Of a DNA stretch of 54,231 nt, positions 9,680 to 18,624 are shown piece after piece. The stretch's first letter is position 1. Each line of letters begins with the position of its first letter. Below the pieces are notes generated by a model. It saw only the letters and a list, made by a program, of their open reading frames with translations, made no database searches and had not been told where the DNA came from. The translations under genes were made by a program, and so were the position numbers. Source of the stretch: Multifurca ochricompacta (taxonomy: Eukaryota; Basidiomycota; Agaricomycetes; Russulales; Russulaceae); contig WTXG01000239.1 of NCBI GenBank assembly GCA_022496185.1, positions 1 to 54,231 of the forward strand, read 5' to 3'.

Positions 9680-9691
9680 GGTTATGGGCCC
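9680..9691 (+). other. Primer binding site of copia element 1
   Basis: GGTTATGGGCCC starts immediately after the LTR and is complementary to the initiator tRNA-Met anticodon stem-loop, as in element 2. Confidence 0.75.
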
Positions 9692-10515
9692 TGCTGCTCA
9701 TACTGACTGTTTTAATTCCCTTTGTTCATAAACAGCCCAACTCGCTTTTCGCACTCCAAGCTCACAAAAGCTTCAAAGTCTTTCCCACCAGCTTCTTCCA
9801 GTGAGCTTTCCTATTTACTGTCTGTGCACCTTAACACCCCACAGGATGACGCAGTTTACTGCTCATCCTGAACTGTTTGGCTAGCCCTTTGGGGTTCTTG
9901 CAAAAGGTGATGAGGGACCCTAAGCGGGTGAAACACCTTGAGCTCCTTGAGTGCGCACTAGGTATTAGTAAACTTCATAGTTATAGCTGGGTTTTCGTCC
10001 CATAGATAGTCTTAGTAGGCCTATAGCCAGAAGCTTGTGGCTTTAAGTCCAGTCAATGCTTGGCTCTATCTGTAAGCCGGGTTTAGCGACCCGCATGTGG
10101 AGTTTAGGGTCTAGAACAAGGCATGGGTAGTCACTCCCATGACGCTTGGGCTCGATACAAGTAGGCTGCACTACTATAGTCTATACATAGTAGATATAGT
10201 CTTCATCTCTGGGCATAAGTATCCGTTGCCTTTGTAGGGTAACCACGCCCTACCAGAGACAGACTAGTCATCTACTCAGTCATGGCCCCAATCATCTAGG
10301 GCTTAATCATGAACTCCACCACCAGCATTAGAGGAAGGGCTATACACCCTTTGTCTCTAATGGAACTTGCGGTTGGCTCCTTCATGACATGACTCCCAAT
10401 TTTGTTTACACTAGACACTCTGGCTAGTCTACCAGAGCTTATGTCTAGTTACAAGATTGCGCTAGATAGCTTTACTATACCTAGAAAGTCGCACAACAAA
10501 GGCAGGACCTTTATA

Positions 10516-12135
10516 CAGTGCCTCACAAAACTGAGTCAATGTTTTGCACTTTTGCACTGTTTGTTGAATATCACATCAGCCAAAACAAATATAAACAAAG
10601 TCTTGGTAGACCATAAAAGGTATAGGATAAGGGCTATGTAATGCAACAATAATTATGTAATTCTGATCAAAACCTGTGGAGCTATGCCCATTTCAAATTG
10701 GGGACTCATTGACTCAGTTTTGTGAGTGGGTATCAGAAATATCAGAATCTGATGCTCCACCAAATGTACAGCAACCAATCCTTAATATATGGTTACCATA
10801 GTTACCTTACTATTGATGGGACCTGGAATAGAGCTATTTAACCATGGTTTACATTCCCAGAATATTATAATTTCCCAATGCACCCCACCTCCTCTGCTCA
10901 GAAAGAAAACATCCTCTCTCTGGCCTCCACAGGTCATTCCACTCACACTATTGCCTCCAGACTCAGCCTCAGCCAGTCCACAGTCTCTAGGATACTCAGA
11001 ACCCTCCATTTTGACCAGAAAATCTCCTCTGGTGGCCGTCCTTCCAAGCTCTCCACTACCTCCCAGAGGGCTATCCTCACTCAAATCACTACTGGCAAGG
11101 CTTCTAATGCTGTCCAGGCTGCCAATTACATCAATACCATCATCTCCACTCCAGTCTCCTCAGAAACAGTCAGGAGAGTGCTCAGAAAAAACTCATTCAA
11201 GGCTGTGGTGAAGAAGAAAAAGCCCTTGCTTAGTGCAAGGCATAGGCAGAAGAGGTTGGCCTTTGCTTTCAAGTACAGAGAGTGGACTGTGGAGGACTGG
11301 AAGAGGGTCATTTGGTCAGATGAGACCAAAATCAACAGGTTTGGGTCAGATGGGAAGCAGTGGGTCTGGAAAAAGAAGGGAGAGGGGTTGATTCAAAGAG
11401 AGGTGGAGGGAACAGTCAAGTTTGGAGGTGGAAACATCATGGTATGGGGGTGTATGGGATGGAATGGTGTGGAGCATCTTGCTGAGATTGAGGGAAGGAT
11501 GGATGCTGACCAGTATGTGTCCATTTTGGAGGACCACATGCTGCCTAGCCTGGAGGAGAGTGGAATTCCTGAGGAGGAGGTGATTTTCCAACAGGACAAT
11601 GACCCCAAGCATACATCCAAGAAGGCAAAGAAGTGGCTTGAAGACAACCATATCACTCTTTTGGACTGGCCTGCACAATCTCCAGACCTCAGTCCCATTG
11701 AACACCTCTGGCATCATGTCAAGATGGAGCTGGTCAAGTATTCAAGAGCACCAAAAGGAGTCTGGGAGATATGGGAGAGAGTGGCAGAAGTGTGGAATGA
11801 TATCTCACCAGAGGTGTGTCAGAAATTGATTGATAGTATGCCTAGAAGGCTAGAAGCAGTGATCAAGGCAAAGGGAGGTCATACCAAGTACTAGAATTCC
11901 AATTTACTATATTTTTAATACCCCCTCACAAAACTGAGTCAATGAGTCCCTGATTTGAAATGGGCATAGCTCCACAGGTTTTGATCAGAATTACATAATT
12001 ATTGTTGCATTACATAGCCCTTATCCTATACCTTTTATGGTATACCAAGACTTTGTTTATATTTGTTTTGGCTGATGTGATATTCAACAAACAGTGCAAA
12101 AGTGCAAAACATTGACTCAGTTTTGTGAGGCACTG
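10516..12135 (+). mobile_element. Intact Tc1/mariner transposon (1620 bp)
   Basis: The terminal inverted repeats of 211 bp begin CAGTGCCTCACAAAACTGAG and are flanked by TA (10514-10515 and 12136-12137). Each TIR is bounded on its inner side by an inverted copy of the outer motif (10707-10726 and 11925-11944). One uninterrupted transposase gene lies between them. The insertion interrupts the copia leader at a TA. All parts required for a mobile Tc1 element are present. Confidence 0.93.
10878..11894 (+). CDS. Tc1/mariner transposase, complete, 338 aa
   Basis: This is a DDE transposase that would bind the flanking TIRs and cut and paste the element into TA sites. The N-terminal third has the paired-type helix-turn-helix architecture: a helical block with SQSTVSRILR, a GRPSKLS hinge, and a second HTH ending near SSETVRRVLR. 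The catalytic core shows WSDETKINRFG (first Asp), FQQDNDPKHTSKKA (second Asp) and SPDLSPIEHLW (Glu), with 34 residues between the last two, hence DD34E. The length is typical for the family (about 340 aa). The frame has no stops or shifts, unlike every other TE gene in the window. ATG 10878 was chosen because the homologous HTH begins just after it. Confidence 0.93.
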   Translation: MHPTSSAQKENILSLASTGHSTHTIASRLSLSQSTVSRILRTLHFDQKISSGGRPSKLSTTSQRAILTQITTGKASNAVQAANYINTIISTPVSSETVRRVLRKNSFKAVVKKKKPLLSARHRQKRLAFAFKYREWTVEDWKRVIWSDETKINRFGSDGKQWVWKKKGEGLIQREVEGTVKFGGGNIMVWGCMGWNGVEHLAEIEGRMDADQYVSILEDHMLPSLEESGIPEEEVIFQQDNDPKHTSKKAKKWLEDNHITLLDWPAQSPDLSPIEHLWHHVKMELVKYSRAPKGVWEIWERVAEVWNDISPEVCQKLIDSMPRRLEAVIKAKGGHTKY

Positions 12136-12241
12136 TAGGTTCTGAAGCATAGCGCCACAGTATGGGGTGGCACTCTTAAGCGAGACCTGGGCACTGGTTC
12201 TAATTGCTCCTTGGAACCAGGAACTTTTATTACATCTCAAA

Positions 12242-13146
12242 ATGCCGTCCTCTATCGTCTTCCCTCCCTCCTCCAAGATGGAGCGCCTTGATGGCTCCAA
12301 CTGGCAAGTTTGGTCCGCCAACTTCAATGCCCTTTTGAGGATGAATGGCTCAGGAGGCACATTATAACTGCCTACCCTGATATGCCCTCCTCCCAGAGGA
12401 CAAAGAAGAGAAGGAGAAAATGCAGAAGGAGGTGATTGATCCCATCCTTAGGGAATGGATGGGAGAGGAGGAAATGCTAATTGGGCTACTCTACCTCAAT
12501 GTAACCCAGGAGGTTTACAGTCAAGTAACCTCCGATGCCGATTATCCTTCTCTTTTTGAGAAGTATAATAAGTTGGAACGGCTATATGGTGCTGTAGGGA
12601 GCATGGCCACGTATAATTTGTGGCTTGCCCTGGTGTCCTTCCGCCTTGATGAAGGACAGTCTTTCAGGACCCAATTACAAAAGGTCCTGGATGCCAGGAG
12701 TACCCTTAGGGAAAACGGGATGGAGGTCAATGACCTCCAGATGAGCTTCATTTTATTAAAAGCTCTCCCTGACTCCTACAGCACCATTGCCGGTTCTATA
12801 CTGGCCTCTGGCGATCCAGAACGACTTTCTCCTCAGGACCTTGTGCAGAGGTTCCTAAATGAGGAGAGTCGCCTGGCTGGTCCATCAGGAAGTGGTAGTG
12901 CAGTCCTGTCTAAGGCTGCACCTGTCAAATCAAAACCAAAAATACAAATTTATCACCACTTCCCGCTGCTGCCCCTGGTTCACAAGGGGTGGTCTGCTTC
13001 TATTGCCAAAAGCCTGGACACAAGTCCAACGCTTGCGCAAAGAAGAAGAAGGACCTGGAGAATGCCAAAAAGGGCAAGGCAGGGAACAAGAAGAGGGCTG
13101 AGGCCCAACATGTAAACACTATAGCCACCGTAGTTAATGGGAGTGG
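12242..13146 (+). pseudogene. Copia gag (element 1), frameshifted
   Basis: ATG 12242 starts a copia Gag with MERLDGSNWQVW early, GSMATYNLWLALVSF in the middle and SPQDLVQRFLNEESRLAGPSGSG late. Frame changes near 12345-12420 and near 12950-12990 break it. The nucleic-acid-binding CCHC knuckle CFYCQKPGHKSNAC (about 12992-13034) is in the frame that runs on into pol, so Gag and Pol were originally one polyprotein. The position and sequence match element 2 gag. Confidence 0.85.
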
Positions 13147-16100
13147 CAAAATAGAGGAGGTGCATGAAGCACCTTGCATTCGCCTTTACGTTCACACCTA
13201 TAATCTGGACATTAACTCAGATTATTGGATGCTTGATAGTGGTGCAACGGCTCATTTCAGTCCAAATCTTGAAGACTTTGACACTTATAAAGTCGACACA
13301 ACCCATGAAGTATCACTAGGTGACAACTCCATAGTCAAAACAAATGGAGTTGGAATTGTGATCATCAGGACTGATCAAGGTTTCGACTTAGAACTGAGCA
13401 ATGTGCTCCACATGCCTGGAGGACATAAAATACTCTCCACCAGTGCCTTAGTAGAAAAAGGGGCAACTGTGTTCTTTGATAATAAGAAGGCAACAATAAA
13501 TATGGCAAAACATAATAGCGGAAGCATGGAAGTTTGGCAAATTGTATTGGGTACTGGCAAACACGTCCTAAGCAGTATCCATACATCTGCATCTGCCTCA
13601 CTAGAAATCTGGCATCAAAGGATGGGCCATATGTCTAAAGAAGCCCTGAAAAGATATGCTCCTGAGGCGGTTAAAGGCCTTAGAATAAATAATAGCCAAG
13701 TGGAAGACAAGCTGTGTTATGGCTGTGAAATGGGCAAGTCCCATCGTCTTCCATTTCCCCCATCTTCAAAGCGCGCATCAGCCCCCCTTGAGATCCTTCA
13801 TAGTGATCTCGTAGGTCCCTTGCAGTGCAGTTCAATACAAGGGAATCTATACTTTGCCACCTTCTTGGACGACTTTAGCAGATACGCTTTAATCGTTCCA
13901 ATGAAGTCTAAAGATCTGTTCACACCAGTTTTTAATAAACTGAAGACACTACTTGAAAATAAATTTAATCATAAAATCAAGTGTCTTCAACAGATCGTGG
14001 TGGCGAGTATGTGAACAAGGCGCTGAAGGCAACGCTTGAAGATTATGGCATAGAGCATAAACTTACGATGCCGTATAGCCCACAACAGAATGGAAGGGCT
14101 GAGAGATTCAATAGAACCATTATGGAAAAAGGCACTAGCATGCTGCACATGCTGGCCTGTCTCTCGGTTTTTGGGAGTGTGCTGTCGAGACAGCATGTCA
14201 TATTACAACAGAACTCCCATCCATTCTAATAAGTGGAAAACTCCGCTTGAGCTTCTGGTTGGGAACAAACCAGATGTCTCGTACTTTAAGGTCTTTGGTT
14301 GCAAAGCCTATTACATGTTCCAGAGGCAAGCGGCGTAAACTAGATCCCAAAGCCAGGGAAGCCGTCTTTGTCGGGTATGAGCCACTTCTAAAGGCTATAC
14401 ACTTTGGGATAGTCATACCCGGTCTCTCATCTCTTCACAAGATGTTACATTTGATGAGAGATCCTTCCCATCCCGCTCTGATAAGGACAACAGAGCAGAC
14501 AAATCCATAGAGCAACCTACAGAAGGTGGCTCCTTTACTTTACCTGGTGGCCCAGTCCAGCCACCACCAGCAACTGCTACGCATGTTCCTGAGGCTCCTC
14601 AAGATGAGGAAGACCTGAAGAGGAACAGGAGGACATCATACCTCCTCAATTAGCACCACAGCCTACCACACCCACACATAATGTAGACACCACACACCCT
14701 CAGACTATATATCAGACCCCTCCATCGCAAATCATGGAACCATCCTCCCCTCCCAAAAGAACCAAAGCAATCAGAAAATCACAAAGGATTGCAGACAGAA
14801 TTCCTCAACCTAATTTCAGAGGACAAGTCCATGCTCTGAACGACGAGATAGGGCAATCCAAGAAGATTTAGACTTGGATACTGCACGTCCCAATCAGAAT
14901 CGTCGTCTGAATCCTCGCTTCTACAACGAGGATAATGCAGAGTTTGTGCAAGGTTCTTCCAGACTTGGTCAGATGGATCTACTCAATGCTGCAGGATCGC
15001 CTTATAGGGATCCTCTTACATTTAAAGAAGCAATGGAGTCTGATAATGCCAGTGATTGGCTTGAGGCATGTCAATATGAAATTGATGCCTTAGAAAAACT
15101 TAAAGTGTGGCGCCTTGAAACCTTCCTGAAGGTAGAAAGGCTGTAAAGTCCAAGTGGGTCTTTAAACTGAAAGCAGATGGACGCTTTCATGCTAGGCTAG
15201 TAGCAAAAGGGTTCACCCAAATAGAGGGGGTGGACTTCGATGAAACCTTCTCCCCAGTCGCCAGATTTGAGTCTCTTAGACTGTTGTTAGCGTTGGCCGC
15301 GCTTGAGGATTGGGAAATCCATCAGATGGATGTCAAATCGGCATTCCTACATGGCGATCTGGATGAGGAGATTTACATGGAGCAACCTGTTGGTTTCGTC
15401 GTTGCTGGACAAGAGTCCAAAGTTTGTAGGCTACAGAAGGCTCTGTATGGCCTCAAACAAGCTTCCCGAGCATGGAACTTGCAATTCCATGCAGTTCTAA
15501 GTGAACTGGGCTTCACTCGGACGTACTCTGATGCAGGAGTATATGTGTATCATCACCAAGAGGGGGATGGTTCACTTTTCGTCATTTTATATGTTGATGA
15601 CATCACTATACTTGGGTCCTCCACTAAGAAGATTCAATGGCTGAAGGACTCTCTATCTAGCCGATATGAGATGACCGATCTTGGCAAATCCAGTCTTACC
15701 TTGGAGTTAACATCACCAGGGACCGTCCTAACAAGACACTGGATATTGACCAGACAGCCTATGTATCCTCCATAGTTGAGAGGTTTGGAATGGGGGATTC
15801 CAACCCAGTATATACTCCTCTACCCTCTGGCGTGGATGTTCATTTGGTCAAGTTTGAAGACCAGGCATCTACCTCTGATATTAAGAGGTATCAGCAGTTA
15901 ATGGGGTCTCTGCTTTGGGTGCAGATTGGAAGCAGACCCGACATTAGTTTTGCTGTTGCACGCCTTAGCCAATTCGCTTCCAACCCTTCCCAGCAGCACA
16001 TGCGACTAGCAAAGTATGTCTTAGCCTATTTAAATGCTACAAAAGACTACAAGTTGCGCTATTCTGGAGGGAATGGTGAAGTTGGCCTTCATGGCTTTGT

Positions 16101-16551
16101 GGATTCCTCATGGGGAGATCAAGAGGACCGCCACTCCACCTCAGGCTATGTCTTTTTCCTTGCTAATGGAGCCATTAGCTGGTGCTCCAGGAAGCAAAAG
16201 ACAGTAGCACAGTCCACCACAGAAGCCGAGTATATGAGCCTTGCTGAGGCTTCAAATCAGGCAGCGTGGTATAGGACTTTTATGCAGGAATTGGGATATG
16301 AAGTCAGTTCTCCCATACAACTGCATTGTGACAATAAGGGTGCAGTAGATCTTGCATTAAACCCTGTCACAGGAAGGCGATCAAAGCACATACCGATAAA
16401 GTACCATGCCATTAGGGAGTATGTAGAATCACACCAGATAGACTTGGTGCGAACTCCCACTGGAGAGATGCTAGCAGATGGCCTTACAAAGTCTCTGCCT
16501 AGATCATCTTTTGATCACATGGTAACTGGATTTGGACTAGTGCTGGAATGA
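13147..16551 (+). pseudogene. Copia pol (element 1): protease, integrase, RT, RNase H; several frameshifts
   Basis: The domains follow Ty1/copia order. The aspartic protease has WMLDSGATAHF near 13230. The GAG-pre-integrase zinc site has HQRMGH..CYGCEMGKSH near 13610-13745. The integrase core has HSDLVGPL, FLDDFSRY, DRGGEYVN and YSPQQNGRAERFN (13800-14110). RT has MDVKSAFLHGDL and the catalytic YVDDI (15330-15605). RNase H runs to the stop at 16549-16551 and contains DSSWGDQEDRHSTSG and KHIPIKYHAIREYV. Frame changes near 13990, 14140, 14330, 15130 and 15700 prevent a full product. The 253-aa RNase H segment (15790-16551) is intact. Confidence 0.88.
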
Positions 16552-16816
16552 GAGAGCTGGAATCTGGAGACTTTGTATACCAGTTTCACTTTCCCACCAT
16601 GAGCAAAGTTCTCGACTTCGAGAGTGACGCAAGAGGTGTGGTTTCAGTTTGCATAAGAGAATCTAACTCGATATGCCTCTGAACACCATGGTCCTCTCAC
16701 TACACTTGAGAGTCAGAGAAGTTGGATCTCTGGCGATATGTTCGTTCAATTGTGAACAGCAGTGTGCTCATTTAACTCATTCCATCTTAATGATTGATGC
16801 CTTCACCATGGAGGGA
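16552..16816 (+). other. Copia element 1 3' untranslated region and purine tract
   Basis: Between the pol stop and the 3' LTR lie 265 non-coding bases that end in 'accatggaggga', the likely polypurine tract for plus-strand priming. The same stretch occurs in inverted form at 6614-6701 and in diverged form at 24284-24455. Confidence 0.65.
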
Positions 16817-17283
16817 TGTTGACACAGGACGTGTCTGGAGATGCTTCAGGCATCTAAGGTTCGCTTCAGCTGTAGATTAGATTAGATTAGATTCCGGAGT
16901 ATCGGACTTTTTATGTTATCTTTATTACATTTCTTTCTCTCCTTACTCAGCTGATTAGTGATGGACTTAGTAATGCACAGTAAGCATGTGATATCTCTTT
17001 GGCCAATGGCCTTTATCCCTCTCTGTTTATTGTCCGGCACTTGTGGACTTATTCCCAGTGCGCACAGACCATTTCCCCTGGCCCCCATGGGTATATAAGG
17101 GTGTCTGTTTCGTCCCTTTCACTTCAGAGTTCTTCTAACCTCTGAAGTGTAAGTTCCTTTTACTATACGTTCTTTTTTACCTTTGACTAACCGTCTTCTG
17201 TAGACTACTTGTCTTTTAGGTCAGTAGTATAGTTGTATAGAGTTCTTCTAACCTCTGAAGTACTACTTGTCTTTTAGCCTAAC
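16817..17283 (+). repeat. 3' LTR of copia element 1 (missing last 46 bases)
   Basis: It is nearly identical to 9166-9632 and stops after 'cttttagcctaac', where an inverted LTR of the same family begins. Confidence 0.88.
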
Positions 17284-17796
17284 TGTCAAACAATCATGCT
17301 GCTGGTTATACTGACTGTGGTTAGTAGCGGGTTAGGCTAAAAGACAAGTAGTACTTCAGAGGTTAGAAGAACTCTAAACAACTATACTACTGACCTAAAA
17401 GACAAGTAGTCTACAGAAGACGGTTAGTCAAAGGTAAAAAAGAACGTATAGTAAAAGGAACTTACACTTCAGAGGTTAGAAGAACTCTGAAGTGAAAGGG
17501 ACGAAACAGACACCCTTATATACCCATGGGGCCAGGGGAAATGGTCTGTGCGCACTGGGAATAAGTCCACAAGTGCCGGACAATAAACAGAGAGGGATAA
17601 AGGCCATTGGCCAAAGAGATATCACATGCTTACTGCGCATTACTAAGTCCATCACTAATCAGCTGAGTAAGGAGAGAAAGAAATGTAATAAAGATAACAT
17701 AAAAAGTCCGATACTCCGGAATCTAATCTAATCTAATCTACAGCTGAAGCGAACCTTAGATGCCTGAAGCATCTCCAGACACGTCCTGTGTCAACA
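17284..17796 (-). repeat. Inverted copia LTR abutting the 3' LTR
   Basis: This is a complete LTR of the element 1 family in reverse orientation (513 bp, TGTCAAAC to TGTCAACA on the plus strand). No 5-bp duplication is visible (CTAAC versus GAAAG). Together with 16817-17283 it forms an inverted repeat with arms of about 467 bp and almost no loop. Confidence 0.85.
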
Positions 17797-18053
17797 GAAA
17801 GGATAGAAGCTCACAAAGAGAAGCTGATTGGGAAGGTTGTTCTTGAAGCTTTGTGAGCTTAGAAGAAGGTTGGATTGATCAAAAAGGGAAGACAGATCAG
17901 TTAAGCATGCCCAGGGCCCATAACCTGTGAAACAGGCATGGTGCACAGCATACTGACTGTAAGTTTGTTAGCGGGTTAGGCTAGAAAGACAAGTTATACT
18001 TCAGAGGTGAAGAAAACTCTGTTATACTATACTACACACCTAGAAAGACAAGT
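17797..18053 (-). mobile_element. Copia 5' end fragment, inverted (leader, PBS, part of LTR)
   Basis: The reverse strand reads the end of an LTR, the PBS (plus-strand GGGCCCATAACC at 17914-17925) and about 115 bases of leader similar to element 2 (7274-7390). The LTR is truncated at 18053 by LTR-C. It represents another copia copy in opposite orientation. Confidence 0.75.
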
Positions 18054-18624
18054 TGTCATGAACTGACACCCTAGAAAACCTCCTGACCCCCCAGAAATCC
18101 CCAGACGCTCCCAGAGACCTTGTAGAACCCTCAGAGACGAAGATAACCCTAGATTAAGACCAGAGAAGGGCCGGTCTGGACCAGGGCCGGACTCCTGCCA
18201 AATTGGAGACCTGTGGGAAGAGTACTAACAGAACCCCACAATGCCTAAACAGCAGTCCACAAACTGCAGACTGCGGACTGTGGATTTCTAAGCCCAAAAG
18301 TGGGGCTATTCTCATTGGTGGATCAGTAGGGAGTTAAAGCAAAGTTAACCTCCCCTAAAGTGGTGCACAGACCAAAGTCCCAGTTGTAATTACGTATATA
18401 AACCCTTTGGGAATAGAATGGACAGCTCCAGACTGTCCACTTGTGATCCAGTACCTTATTGCCTAGGAGATTAGCCCCACCTTGTGGAAGGCTTCTCACC
18501 CTTTGTCCTTGAGCTGTTCGCTTCGTCTCCCTGCACTTTCACCCTCACTCTCATCTCTTGCCCCACTCCCAAATCCCCCTTGCATACAACCCACTGTCCA
18601 GGCAGTCGACAGTGAGTTGTAACA
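18054..18624 (+). repeat. LTR-C, gypsy-like LTR
   Basis: 571 bp from TGTCATGAAC to GTTGTAACA, with TATA in 'acgtatataaacc' (about 18391) and a 'ggagattagccccacc' block at about 18465 resembling the gypsy LTR motif. No target duplication is visible (CAAGT versus GGAAT). It abuts the truncated gypsy pol directly, so the junction is a rearrangement. Confidence 0.6.

Larger units (their letters stand above)
9692..12241 (+). other. Copia element 1 leader (untranslated), split by a Tc1 element
   Basis: About 0.93 kb of leader in two pieces (9692-10515 and 12138-12241) separates the PBS from gag. It has no long reading frame. Several blocks are conserved with element 2 (7286-8196), including 'ggcatgggtagtcactccc', 'atggccccaatcatctaggg' and 'gaagcatagcgccacag', which suggests RNA-level function such as packaging or translation control. 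That role is inferred. Confidence 0.6.
9166..17283 (+). mobile_element. Copia element 1, nearly full length, carrying a Tc1 insertion
   Basis: The order is 5' LTR 9166-9679, PBS, long leader (interrupted by the Tc1 element 10516-12135), gag, pol in Ty1/copia order (protease, integrase, RT, RNase H), purine tract at about 16806-16816, and 3' LTR 16817-17283. Without the Tc1 it is about 6.5 kb. The 3' LTR lacks its last 46 bases, where an inverted LTR abuts. The two LTRs are almost identical, implying recent insertion, but pol has several frameshifts. Confidence 0.9.
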
